This document shows positions 21,105-33,213 of a stretch of DNA of 64,000 nucleotides, one piece after another; within the stretch, counting starts at the first letter, position 1, and each line of letters opens with the position of its first letter. The stretch covers positions 8,494,657-8,558,656 of the forward strand of contig CM057162.1 of assembly GCA_029962745.1 (NCBI GenBank), in the 5' to 3' direction. A model generated the notes under the pieces. That model was not told where the DNA came from. It did no database searches and saw only the letters and a program-made list of their open reading frames with translations. Position numbers and translations under genes: made by a program. Source of the DNA: Echinometra lucunter (Eukaryota > Echinodermata > Echinoidea > Camarodonta > Echinometridae).

Positions 21105-21470
21105 ACACTGAAGTGTGGTACGTGGACTGTTAGGAAAATGCTGAAGGATGAGAAACTGGAAAATGTCAAACATGAAATGACCAGAAACGACATCGCAATA
21201 CTGGGTATTGCTGAAACGAGATAGAAGGAGGAGGGCGACTTTTACAGTGATGGGTTCCGTGTTATACATTCAAAGGGGAATGCGGGCCAAAGCGGAGTGG
21301 CCATAATACTGGATAGTAACACCAGTAAGTGCGTAGATAAAGTGATCAAGATTGATGATCGAATCATCATGGTAAAACTGAAAGGAGAACCAGTTGATGT
21401 GACTGTCATCCATGTTTACATGCCAATAGGAGCGAGTGATGACCAAGAGGTGGACAAGATCTATGCGTTG
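21105..21470 (+). pseudogene. LINE endonuclease fragment with in-frame stop
   Basis: The frame reads CGTWTVRKML, then DIAILGIAETR followed by a TAG stop (21222-21224) where the family has Trp, then SGVAIILDSN and VDVTVIHVYMP. This is the N-terminal half of an exonuclease-endonuclease-phosphatase domain of a non-LTR retrotransposon, of the kind often mis-annotated as 'craniofacial development protein 2'. It stops where a CGGTACGCCACTG repeat and then the inverted MITE copy begin. No reverse transcriptase follows. Confidence 0.7.
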
Positions 21471-21499
21471 ACCCACGGTACGCCACTGAATAAAGATCA

Positions 21500-22271
21500 A
21501 GAGGGCAGCAGACTGTTCGACACAGGTCGACATACTGCAGCGGTGGGCGCTCCAACTTTTATAGTACACAAGTCAATAGCGCGTTATGTACATTCGTTCG
21601 ATGTTTTGTCTATTTTGACCAGTATATGCAGATTTATTTTAATATTTGCAATGAGAAATTATCAGGGAAGTTCGGGTCGCAGCTGTGCGGTTCTCAAATG
21701 CCACAAGAATTAGAGAAAGTTTAAAAATTGGAAGCTAACTGAGTGCGAAATTCACTCGCTTTTCACTCATGAAGCTTGTTTGTGTTAGAAGCCGTACTTC
21801 CTACACAGGTTTCCGTGAACAATGTGAAGGAATTGGTCGCCAGTGGGTAAAAACATCAACAGAAAGGACTTTAAAGTCAAGAAATACTATCATTATGTAC
21901 TTTGGCGTAAAATTTAATGAGTGAAAACATGAATTTGTAAACAGGGTAAGATTTAGGGCTCCCGTTTACTACGGCTTCTATGCTGCAATCGAACTTTCAC
22001 TGACAAAACCAAGTTGAAAAACCATCGAAAGTACAAAAATACATCATACCTTCATCCGTCAGATATGACCATTGTCTTACCTCATCTACCCATGTATCCA
22101 TGCTTTATTTCATTGATCTAGAACAAAGTAAATGGAACAATATCGGGGCATATCTCATATCTTACATTCATTTTGTACACAGAACCAATCGCGGTCAGCG
22201 CGCTTGCCCACCGTAGCAATGGCTTCGCCGATAGAGGGCCAAATACATAAACCGGACGTGAAATTGGTCTA
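21500..22271. mobile_element. Inverted copy of the TAGACCAATT element
   Basis: This is the reverse complement of 5329-6009 over most of its length, ending GAAATTGGTCTA/TA. The other terminus is lost: similarity starts at AGAGGGCAGCAGACTG. Confidence 0.7.
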
Positions 22272-23147
22272 TAAAGAAAGTTGGACGTATATGAAGTTCA
22301 GAGCCAGCGGAACGTCGGGGCAACAAAGGTGCCTACTCCACTTCTATTGAGCTCGAAGTCCGCTGCTCACGGGCCCGCCCCCCCCCCCCCACTCAGTGTT
22401 ATTTAGGGTACGCATATGCTTGTTCCCAATTGCAAGTAACCCCCTCTCCCCCTATCTCCGGACAGCCAAAATTTCTGAAACCCCTTTCGCGGGCTATTTC
22501 GTGGGCTTTTTCGCGGGCTTTTTCCTGCCTTGTAGACCCCCTAAATCCGGAACACTGCTCAATTCATCCCCTCTCAGGTGAGCTCTCATTTCAACCCCCT
22601 ATCTCAGGAAAGTTAAGGCCCCGGTTAAGACGACTTGGCGCCGTTGCAAATGATCGGAAACAACATGAGGAATAACCATTGTAGAAACACACGGATTTTT
22701 GATAGTTATATTCTGCATTTCATACCCTAAAGTCGAGGACCGAATTTATCATTTGATCGAAGCTCAAAAAGACCCCCCTTTTTAAGGAAATCTCCGGCAT
22801 GTCCGGGTAAAAAGTCAAATACACCCCCCTTTTTTTTTTACAATTCTCGGGCCGGACTTTGTCGGCCGAAAGTACCCCTTACTGGAGATTTTGTGAACGC
22901 GCATGCGGTCCCGCCGACCCGGGGGGGGGGGGGGGGCGGGCTCGAAGTTGTAGGCCTACTGGGTTTGCGGTTTTAGCTACAGGTCTGCTCCTCGTTCAGC
23001 AGAAGATAAAAAAAGAAAACAAAAACAGAAGAAAAAATAAATCCAAACAATCATAATCTATTATATTGTCTTTATTCTTAACAGTAATTTGAAATAGCTT
23101 CATTTTTTTCTTTCTGTCATAGCCTTTCCAAGACTGTCCTTTCTTAA
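22272..23147. other. Gene-free interval with C- and G-runs
   Basis: It contains GGGCCCGCCCCCC (about 22371-22390) and an inverted GGGGCGGGCTCGAAG near 22930, which may be the ends of one element. The interior has runs of CCCCCTTTTT. The open frames are low complexity. Confidence 0.4.
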
Positions 23148-23705
23148 AGGAGAATGCAATCCAGACATCGGTGTGCTTCAAGTGAATGAAGAAGGACAAG
23201 AAGAGTAAACAGTGAAAGTTTGAGCAAAATCGGACAATCTGTTCTAGAGTTATGAACTTTGAAAGTTCAAGTAAATCCTTATTATGGGGATCCTTGAACT
23301 GGCAACTTTGCCAGCGTCTGTGATGTCATGTGGACAACTCCCCATTCATTTTGTACACAAAATTCAACATTTAAGAACAAAAAATCTTTTGATCTATTGT
23401 TTGTATGACATGGCTATATCATTTCTGCAAGCATTTTGGGAAGAAAAATGTTGATTCCTGACTTGAAATTTCATATAAATCAAATTAGGGCCTATGTACA
23501 AAATGAATTCAGAGTTGTCCACGATGACTTCACAGATGCTGGCAAAGTTGCCAACTCCAGGATCCCCATAACAGGGATTTACTGAAACTTTCAAAATTCA
23601 TAACTCTTGAACCGATTGTCCGATTTTGCTCAAACTTTCATTGTTTACTCTTCTTGGTCACTTTTATGCACTAAGAGCACACTGATGCCTGGGTTGCATT
23701 CTCCT
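23148..23705. mobile_element. piggyBac-like foldback MITE, TTAA target
   Basis: The ends are AGGAGAATGCAATCCAGAC and the inverse of AGGAGAATGCAACCCAGGC, bounded exactly by TTAA (23144-23147) and TTAA (23706-23709). Inner arms are inverted over about 250 nt. No transposase is present. Confidence 0.8.
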
Positions 23706-24199
23706 TTAAATCGATATGTTTGATTTCATTCGGAGGAAAAATGTGCTCTACGCCATTCTGACAAGACTGGACTGGACCTATTACGATATCTTGTAAGCCT
23801 ATACTTAGTGTAATTCGAATAAGGAAGTGACAAGACAACAACAACACACAAACCACCAAACAAAACCACAACAACAAAACCCAAACACAAACACATTTCA
23901 ATTAACTAATGACGTACATCTATTAAAAACAGAATGTGGGACTCCCCGGCCGATGTAATACAATTAAAACATGACAGTGATGACACTCGTGACAATTACA
24001 GTCACTATAGGCGGATCCGGCAGGATTTTGTGAAAAGAGGGAGAGCACAAATCTAAGAGAATTTTCTGACAAATAAGCGGGCAAGCAAAAAAAAATAGTA
24101 ATAAGGTTATTAGGTTAATAAAAAAAATTGGGGAGGAATTAAGGAAAGTATAGGGGCCGGATGCGGCCCCATTAAATCAGCCAACTGCTTCAGTGCTTG

Positions 24200-25560
24200 T
24201 GCAGTTTGTGTTGGTAGAACGCATAGCCCAGCCCATATACGCAGTTGAGTTCTGTTTGAGTAGCTGCCAACTGAATTTTTATAACTTTTATTTTGCATTT
24301 TCAAGGATCATAGAAAATTCAAGATGGACACATGACGAATCATGATTGTATTGCCCTGGATCACCGATCGAGTCACGGAGAGAATTGTCGACAATTTAAT
24401 CTACTGCGGAATCTGATTACTATCACGGGTATAACCTGATCCGTTGTGCTGCACATGAACTGAAAGCTTCTTAGTTGAACCTTGGACTTGCCCTACTGTG
24501 ACATGCCAAATTCGTGTTTAAGGGCCATGCACTATCACATCCGCATTCGGTGATCTGAGAGTGTGCAGAGTATATATACGCGTGCCTTGCAAGTCGATTG
24601 ATATTGTTTAGTTTTTTTTTTATTACAAATGCAAAGAAAGCTGAACCACCTATGGGAGTTAATATACCTAGTAAACCAAGTTGAGACATGGCCCATTTAA
24701 ACCAGCACTAACCAATCAACAGAGTATAGTGGTGCGAGTGAAATCTTGAGAGTATACTCGGGCTGATCTTGAGTTTGGAATCTGTCTGGTAGAGACATGA
24801 TGTAGGTTCCATCGTTCTATCACTATATTCCCAGTAAAAACATCATATGAACCAAATAACAACAACAGCAGCAGCAACCATAAAAAACAACAAAAACTAA
24901 TTAAAAACAAATAAACTAACAACAACAACAACAAAACAACAAGCCAATTTATTTTCACTTAAAATGTACATTTATATGATGGGGGGGGGGGGCTTCTCTG
25001 CAAGGTGTGATTTAAAGGTATATTGTTTTCTCCTTTATTAGATGTGCGTGAGATGCGTGTCTGGGGATGTGTATGGTGTGGGTGCGTGCATGTGCGTGAA
25101 TGTAATCCGTTTGTATGTATATGTCTATGTACCTTCCGTTTTCATATTCTTTCACGATTGCATAATCTCCGTTTTTAACGTTATTTTATGTAACTCATTG
25201 CCCAATTTAGTTATGTAACTACGATGCAGTGATTTTGTTGGATTCTTTTTAATAAACAATTTATCAATCAATCAATCAATCAAAACACTCCCCCCCCCCC
25301 AAAAAAAATACGGAAATGATCGTGACACATCATGCACTGGTAGTCTAGTGGGGATTTCCCCCGTACCTCTTATGACTTTATGACACAACAACGATTTGGG
25401 AGAGGAAGTCATAGGCTCACTATTTGGATCTGGCTTGTTATTTCGACGGCAGTATATTTTCGCAATATCTATGATATTCTTCATTTATTTGCAACGCTGT
25501 AACTAAATATCTGAGTTGTGAGTATTTGAACTTTTACTATGTGAGTTGTCAGTATTCCAG
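24200..25560. repeat. Low-copy duplicated segment (partner 61230-64000)
   Basis: Stretches around CATAGAAAATTCAA.GTGGACACAT, CCATGCACTATCACATCC, ACCAATCAAC and GACGGCAGTATA occur in the same order in both segments. The partner holds an extra hAT-like element. The segment includes AAC-rich repeats at 24855-24945, a poly-G run near 24982 and a CAAT repeat at 25263-25280. Confidence 0.6.
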
Positions 25561-25714
25561 CTGTTTACAATATTGTGCAGTGTTGTATGTGCACACGATC
25601 ATAGTCGATGGGTCGTGATCTTGCAAACACCAGCTGTGTTATAGCAATCACTCCTCTTTGAATCTCAGTGAATCAGTTCTCACGATTTTGCATGAGTCAA
25701 AACTGAATGAACGA

Positions 25715-25863
25715 AAGGGTCAGCTATATAGGTGCGACTATTATTTTAGTAATTCAGTCATTTTTTCTATTTTCTAGTCGCATTTTGACTAGTAATCGGT
25801 CACTATTCACTAGAAAATAGTAAGATACTCGACTAGACATACTGTTCGCACCCAGCTAACCCT
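25715..25863. mobile_element. Small MITE (AAGGGTCAGCT ends)
   Basis: The ends AAGGGTCAGCT and AGCTAACCCTT are inverted, with repeated GACTA/TAGTC inside. A second copy is at 59053-59192 in the last intron of the Ig gene. Confidence 0.65.
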
Positions 25864-25959
25864 TAATCTGGTCCGATTTTGACTGAATCGTATTTATAGT
25901 GCAGATAGTTGTCACTTGCACATGAATAGATATCGTGTCAGAAAATATTACTATTATTT

Positions 25960-26330
25960 TTAGTGGTTTGGCGTCCCCTGTGCCTGGGAGGGGAAAAGCG
26001 AATTGAATTACTGTAACCTTGAAGTCTCCTCCCGATATCACTGATTGGGGGTGTGCAGGTGGACCACATATACCGGGGTTTCCCCCTACTCTTATACGAA
26101 TAGTGCAGTGGGATCTTTAAGCGCAAAGGTGGTGACTCTCCTTTACACGAGACCTCCATTTAACGTCCTATCCGAGGGACGGGGTGTTTTCCACTGCCTG
26201 CGTCTATGAAACAGGGGAGGGGCACGATAGCACATAACGTAGGCTTCAGTCATCCACCTTGGCTGGACTCGAAACCACGGTCATTTGTTTTGAAATGCAG
26301 ACGCTTTACCGACTGAGCCAACTCGCTCCC
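25960..26330 (-). mobile_element. tRNA-headed SINE
   Basis: Read on the minus strand, it begins GGGAGCGAGTTGGCTCAGTC, continues GGTAAAGC (A box), and reaches GTGGTTTCGAGTCCAGCC (B box). A body with CCGATATC and GGTGTTTTCCACTGCC follows. The acceptor-stem pairing is poor, so it is a SINE, not a tRNA gene. Confidence 0.6.
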
Positions 26331-27590
26331 AAAATATAATCATAGTGGGTTCTTGTGTAGTGCTGAAAATTGACCTTCTTAAAAATTAATTTGCATGTTT
26401 CAGGAATGCTTCGTATGACAAAGCCATTTGCCACAATTTTGACCCCTTTCTGAGATATTTTGGTGGCGAAAAGGAGGAAGTGCATGCACAAAATTTCCTG
26501 GAATACTTTGCACAGGGGAAGGAAGATGTACAGCAAAGAGAATTATTTCTGATCACGAATTTCCTTGTCAAATGCTTGCATGGCCAAAAACATTTTTTAT
26601 TCATTTGTGGCAGTGTAGGCCTATTCGTTGTCATGTGCTTACTTTTGCCAAACTTGGTAGAATAGGGAAAACCGCTCTCCATGGGATAATTCAACAAAAT
26701 ACTTTGGAGTAGATTCCTCTCCAGATTGCTCGTGGATTCAACTCTCTATCAACCCATTGCCTACTGGTGTATACCGGGCGGCTCCTGTATTAAGTCTATG
26801 CGATTGAAGAAATTTATAGCCAGTAGTTTAAGCTCCGCAGAAGTGATTTTTTTTCCATTCTTCGGCGTGAAGAGGGCATGCCGGCTTGTTATTTTGTTGT
26901 TGTTATTGCTGTGCATTTTTGTAAAGCACCCTTGTGTATTAAAAGCTCATGGCATTTTATGAAAGTCCATGGCAATGAGATTGTCGGGTTTCTCCAGGCC
27001 ATTTCCCTAAAAGGGGGGGGGGGGGGGGGGGAGTGGGTGTCTACTTGAATTTGCTAACCCGGACCTTCAGATGGACTCAAAAGGAGGAAGAGAAGAAAAA
27101 ATTTGGCCAAAACAGAAATGAAATAAAATAAAAAATCGAGTACTAACAATATGATTCGGCTTTAAAAATCATTTTCCGACAGAATATTGCGAAAGGTGAA
27201 GGTGCCTGAAAGTATGTATGTGTGCACGGGTGCGCAGGTGTGTCCCATTTTGTGACCCCTAGCTTTTAGTCGAACATATTATGAACAATACCTCTTAATT
27301 GAATAAATAAGGATATGGTTAAATCTGTGCCCAAATATTTATCATCATAATGATGATCATGATCATGCATTTTCAAGTGTAATTTCCTTTTGTAATTTCC
27401 TTTTTTGGTTGTTTTAGTCATAACAATCCGATAATAACTCGCTTATTTAAAAAAAAAAAATGGAACCGTCAAAAGAGTCTATTGCAAATAGCAAACAGCA
27501 ACAACACAGAAACAAATAAAAACAAAAACCAAAAACAAAAGCAAAGAAACGAACAAAAATAAAATTTTTTACCAGTGTGAGTTGTGTATA
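26331..27590. other. Gene-free interval
   Basis: It contains short open frames on both strands at 26386-26697 without a known domain, a poly-G run at about 27013-27031, and A-rich CAAA repeats at 27500-27560. Confidence 0.45.
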
Positions 27591-27692
27591 TGATGATGAT
27601 AACTATAATGATAATAATAATAACAATGATACTACTACTACTGCTACTACTACTACTACTACTACTAGTAGTAGTAGTAGTAGTAGTAGTAA

Positions 27693-27730
<38 letters not shown>

Positions 27731-27731
27731 A

Positions 27732-27783
<52 letters not shown>
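27591..27783. repeat. Trinucleotide microsatellite, mainly (TAG)n
   Basis: ATG/ATA, then ACT, then long TAG runs. A hAT-like element is inserted in it and the repeat resumes at 29092. Confidence 0.95.
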
Positions 27784-27914
27784 CAGTGGCGTAGACAGGT
27801 TCTCACACCGGGGGGGGGGGGGATGATTTGCCGTTCACGAGAAATCGAGGATCAATTTCGTATGCAGATACACACACACGCACACCGCACACACACCTAC
27901 ACCCGAATGCACAG

Positions 27915-28488
27915 CACCGTCATAAATCCACTTTGAGGAGTGGGGGGGGGGGGGGGTGATCGACCTTTTTGCCGCTTTTTTTTTCTGTCGAACTCACATT
28001 TAAGTATTAACACACGCCCTCACCCACCTGCACAGACCCCCTTGCACACATTTTGATTATTATCTTGCGAGCGATCGACGCTGGCTAGCAAAAAATTACA
28101 ATTTTTCTGATTTTCAATCTCATTTTCAAATAGAAATTCTATAATATGATGAGCGAGCAAAGCAAGCGAGCCAAAAATGACCACTTTTTTGTTTTCACTT
28201 GCATTTTCAATTAAAAATACTAAGATATGATGAGCGAGCGAAGCGAGCGAGCCAAAAATAAGCATTTTTTTGTTTTTTAAATCATATTTTCAAATATAAA
28301 TTCTAAAATATGATGGTTGTTTATGACAGATTAATAAAAATTTTATTAACTGATTAATTCAAATATCATTTCTTCCTTAAAAAGTGTGTGTGTGGGGGGG
28401 GGGGGGGGGAGGTATTTGTACACACCATCTCCCCTCTAAAAAAAAGTCGGGGATATATCCCCCTATCCCCCCGGGATTTACGCCAATG
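27915..28488. mobile_element. Nested GGCGTAAAT-family element
   Basis: It begins CACCGTCATAAATCC and ends GGGATTTACGCCAATG, with an exact 8-bp duplication ATGCACAG (27907-27914 and 28489-28496). Inside are two GAGCGAGC..AGCGAGCGAGCC motifs. It lies wholly within the 27784-29091 element. Confidence 0.8.
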
Positions 28489-28728
28489 ATGCACAGGCAT
28501 AAACAGAAGATATAAGTACCGTGACAAACGAATATAGAATATGGACTGACACACATTATTGCATATTTGCATCATGCTATTTATCTTTTTTTTTTTAAAT
28601 TTTGTTGTTACACCACTTCAGAAAAACTGTGACAGCGCCGAAATTACCCCAAAGTAATATAAATAAGTACATGAATCAGAATAATGATCGATATAGTTAT
28701 GATAGTAATCGTCATTTCAGTCACATTA

Positions 28729-28814
28729 ACGATGATGATGATGATGATGATGATGATAACTATTATTATCATACGCGTAATAATAATAATCATCATTATT
28801 ATTATTATTATTAC

Positions 28815-28859
<45 letters not shown>

Positions 28860-28936
28860 CATTATTATTATTATTGTTTATGTTGTTATTGTTGTTGTTA
28901 AAGTGATAATAATTATTATTATCATTATTGCTGTTC
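28729..28936. repeat. ATG/ATT trinucleotide microsatellite
   Basis: Long runs of GATGAT then TTATTA with interruptions. Open frames of poly-Ile, poly-Tyr or poly-Asn are artefacts. Confidence 0.95.
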
Positions 28937-29124
28937 CTATCATGTCTAAACATGTTAATTCAGTTTAATTGTAAGCAAACATCCTTTCCTAAAACCTGAG
29001 GGAGGGGGATGATTGTACATGTCATCCCCCACCTTGAGAGGTGGGGGGGGGGGATGCATACCCCTCATTCCCCCCGCTGTCTACGCCCCTGGTAGTAGTA
29101 ATGATATTCTGATTCCATAGAGCG

Positions 29125-29410
29125 TCTAATATATTTCTCCGATGCCTCTAAGCGCTATATACAGAAATATTATTACCCCGGTCATCGGATTCAGGCTTAC
29201 CCGCACACAATGTATGCACCTTCTCCGCTCCCTGTGGAACATTCCAGCCAGGAGCCTTTTGCAGGCGCTCACAATGCTAAACAAACCACAAAAGACTTTC
29301 GCATCCTACCAGGTACCCACTTATCACCTTGGTAGAGAGTGGCAAATGTAGATTTTCTATCTTGCCAAAGGATCTAATTAGTGCCGCGGCGGGATTTATA
29401 TACGCTTTGC
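29125..29410 (-). mobile_element. Diverged SINE related to 63270-63510
   Basis: It shares TAAGCGCTATATAC-like, ATTATTACCCCGG, CAGGTACCCACTTA and CTTGCCAAAGGA with the copy at 63270-63510, in the same order. The tRNA-like head is eroded. Confidence 0.5.
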
Positions 29411-29721
29411 ATTTTGCCGTTTCCTAAACACGAAATTTTAGTTGTCAGTGACAGTGTTAGATTATTAGTTGCAACTTTCAATTTGATCTGGTTCATGAAC
29501 ACTAAGTTGTGGGAATACCAGCTGGACCTATTACAGGATGTGCCTCTTCCTATTGCATTTCCGAAAACACGTGACTTGCAATTATAGCGTGGAAATAAAG
29601 ATGGTTAGGCTATGTGGGATACCTCGTATCGGACCAAAATAGTCCATTACACGTTACAGAAGCTTTCAAAGGGTGGCTCAACTAGAGATCGAGGGGAGGG
29701 TTCTACAGCGATGGGTATATA

Positions 29722-30208
29722 TCGGGTGTCCCAGAAAAGGCGGAACGGTGGATTTTCAGTACTTTACCTTCAAAAGGTAGATAATCTTTTTACATTAGTG
29801 GGTAAAGCATCGTCTACCAAAGAAGATGATACCAAAATCATTGAACTTGGTGAAGTAATTTGTATTCTATGCCCGTTTCTTAAAATATAGTCATTTTGAA
29901 ATTTTTGGCGACTGATGTGAGTAGCTTTGTGTCGAGATGGCCTTTCATAATACGATGTTTGAGGGAAGTCCATTGATGCATGTCAGCTAAAAAACGTGCC
30001 ATACAAATCGCGAAAAACATGCGAAATTAGAAAAATACTGTATTTCAAGAAACAGGCATAGAATCAAAATTACTTCACCAAATTTAATGGTGTTGGTATC
30101 ATTCTCTTTGGTAGCAGTTGCTTTACCTACTAAAGTAAAAAGATTATCTACTTTCTCAAAGTAAAGTACTGAAAAATCCATTTCAGTACTTTTTCTGGGG
30201 ACGCCCGG
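29722..30208. mobile_element. Foldback MITE (CGGGYGTCCC ends), TA target
   Basis: The ends CGGGTGTCCCAGAAAA and, inverted, CGGGCGTCCCCAGAAAA are followed by inverted arms including AGTACTTTAC and GTAGATAATCTTTTTAC. Copy 2 of the block reads straight through at about 43510 (GGGTATATAGGCAC), an empty site. Confidence 0.8.
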
Positions 30209-31441
30209 TATTTAGGCACCCCTATCTTGCTTTTCGAAGCATGGGTTCCATTTGTAAATCAAACAAACATTTGGTGGAATGCTGAAAGTCGTATCACTCC
30301 TATCATGTTATGAAGGCCTCCTTCACTTGAGAAGGTGTAAAAAGTTGTTTTTTTTAAATATAAAAAAATGAGACCAAAAAGTTCACGCCCTACCTATTCC
30401 TGATCATTAATTGACTCATTCAAGGAAGCTGGAATCTGTGAATATTGGTTACCTTCTTCCCGTTGCTGATACATAACACCAGTAGCAGTTATACTAAAAA
30501 AAAAAAGAAAAAAAAAAAAGAACCGAACAAAAACACCCCCCCAAACACCCCCCCCCCCAAAAAAAAAAAAACCAAGAAGAGCAACAACTCAACAATAGTA
30601 CGTTATATTTTTACAGTAAACCCCCGGTATAAACGTAGCTCATAGATCCAATAAAAACTATAGAATTTGATGTAGCGAACCTCAGGTTTTTTTTGCGTAA
30701 AATGAAATATGAAACTATGATTGTGCATAATATTGTATCATAAATAACGTAAAACACACATAAAGAGACTCCGATCCGCAGAACATAAGAAATAATCAAA
30801 TGTTGAAAAAAAAAATCGAAAAAAAGCCTGTCATAATTAAGACGGTTTGCCTTTTTCCTCTTTTCAGTATTTGCTGAATGTCCGACCATGTGTGTATATA
30901 CAGTGCGTCCCAGAAAAAAGGAAACCCATCTTTGGAGATAGATATTATAATAATGAGATATGATATGTTTGACACATTGACACTAGTAGGAAGAGTAAAG
31001 TCTCTTCTTTTATTTGATATCATTACACGGTAAATTGTTCACGCATGACGGCTTACGAACAATTACAACTGCTGCATGTCAGAAACGAATTGCGCAGAAT
31101 AATAAAGAGCGTTTTCAAGCAGATCATGCTACCGGTTTGTTTTTATTCTTCTCATCTTTTCATTCATGTTTTTTCCCTCTTTAGATTTAGATTTATTTAT
31201 TTCCACAATCTGATAAAAATACAGGTACAATAGCATAAAAAACATTCAAAACTACATTCAAACACGAATAAAAAAGGGTACATTATAAATACAGCAAATA
31301 ACAGAAAGTGGTGGGATTAACAATAGGCCTCAAGACCTTTCAAAGGTCAATCCCTATAACACAATAACACAAAAGAGCTACAAAAAACGAAAACCAAAGG
31401 GGAGGGGGGGGGGGGGGGGGGAAGAGGAACGGATAGGCAAA

Positions 31442-33213
31442 TTAATAGGAGTTCAAAAGAAAATTTCTGGATGTTTGTTTAAAAGTCAAATGACTTTGGC
31501 AAGACTTCAGGCTACTCGTAAGGCTATTCCACATACTCGGTCCCGAGTATTTAACGTTTGATCGAGAAAAATTATATTTGTAATTTGGTACATACAAGTT
31601 ATCGTTCTGTCGTATATCATATACATATTTTTTCTTAATAAAACAATTACCTAAAAAGTTTGGCAAAGAGTTATGGACATATTTATACATGAATATACAG
31701 GTAGAAAATTTGTGAATATCATAGATATTCAATAATTTCTTTTCTTTAAACAAAGAATTTGAGTGAGTGTAGGGCTTAGAGCTTGTAATTATCCGTCTTG
31801 CACGCATTTGAAGAACAAAAATTCGATTTAAAAGATATTTTGCACAGTTTCCCCATACAATGTTGCAATAAATAAGGTGAGGAAAGATCATAGAAAAATA
31901 TAGTTTTAAAAGAATATGAGTTGGTACAATTGCACTTACTCTACTGATTGCACCGATTGCCCTTGATATTTTACAACATATTTCATTTACATGGTAATTC
32001 CAAATAAGATGATTATCTAAAGTTACTCCCAAAAATTTAGTGGTATTTACAACTGGAATATTAGAACCATCAATTTTTACATCAATAGAATTAGTATCAA
32101 TATGCTTATTCTTAATGTGGAATACCATGCACGATGTTTTATCAGTATTTAGTTTCAGCTTGTTGGCTAAAAACCACTGGCCTATCTTGCACAATTCCCC
32201 ATTTAGTATTGCACAAACATTCTGTGTATCATTTCCAGTTATAAAAAAATTGCTATCATCTGCATATAATACAGAATCTAATATAGTACTAATAAAATGT
32301 AAGTCATTTATATACATAATAAAAAGCAGCGGACCTAAAACAGATCCCTGAAGAACACCAATATTAATGTTTTGTATAGGGGATGAATAACCATTTAAAT
32401 GTACATACTGCCTGCGATTATAAAGATAACTTTTGAACCAATCTAAGGCAAGACCTCTGATACCGTAATATCTCATTTTCTCTATTAGAATGTCGTGATT
32501 TTTACAATCAAAAGCTTTCGATAGGTCTAAGAAAATTGCTTTTTTGTCACAGAAATCAATTAAAAACATATAGGTAGAGTAATTGGGTCTGAAACCAAAT
32601 TGTTTTTTAGATATGATATCACTGTAACATAAATATGACAATAAACGTTTGTGTGTAAGTTTTTCAAATAACTTAGAAATTACAGATAGGATAAAGATTG
32701 GTCTATAGTTAGATAATACAGATTTATCCCCTTTTTTATGTATGGGTACACATTTGGCTAATTTCAGGGAACTAGGAGAAACTCCCTTATCTATTGACAA
32801 ATTAAAAATACTACATAAAGGTGTGACTAAAAAATGAATAGATTTTTTCAAAACACTACAATCAATGCCATCATAACCGGGGCTTTTGTTTGGCTGAAGT
32901 TCAGACACAATTTGATTATTTCACTAGGTTGTATGCGGCTGAGAAAAAATGAATTCAACAAGTTTTGGGGTGGCAAGAACTTATCATAAGTACAGCAAGA
33001 TTGTGGCAAAGTATTAATTATGTCTAATCCAATAGTTGTGAAATATTTATTAAATGAATTTGCAATTTCCTTACAATCAGATATGTTTCTGCCAAGATGA
33101 TTAATATTCATATGTTGTACTGTTGCCTTTTTCTTATTCACCAGATCATTGATTACATTCCATGTTCTTCTGATATTATTCTGTACATTATAAAAACGAG
33201 TTTTATAATGCAA
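31442..33213 (-). pseudogene. LINE reverse transcriptase, frameshifted
   Basis: Two overlapping frames on the minus strand (33213-32848, then 32908-31442) must be joined by a frameshift. The longer one (488 residues) shows SPGYDGI, FLDLSKAFD (residues 126-134), GVLQGSVLGPLLF (184-196), the catalytic YADD (215-218) and the thumb region. Relative to the family it lacks roughly 15-20 residues between NYSTYM and AIFLDL, an in-frame deletion in the palm/fingers. It copied element RNA at the target site; the frameshift and deletion make activity unlikely. Confidence 0.85.

Larger units (their letters stand above)
27784..29091. mobile_element. hAT-like element inserted in a TAG microsatellite
   Basis: It starts CAGTGGCGTAGACAG and ends with the inverse of CAGGGGCGTAGACAG. 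GTAGTAGT flanks it on both sides (27776-27783 and 29092-29099). G-run at the left, C-run at the right. It contains a nested element (27915-28488) and a long ATG/ATT microsatellite (28729-28936). No transposase frame. Confidence 0.75.

Noticed and set aside
27577..28953. Poly-Ser, poly-Val, poly-Asn, poly-Ile and poly-Tyr frames
   Set aside because: Trinucleotide microsatellites translated in different frames.
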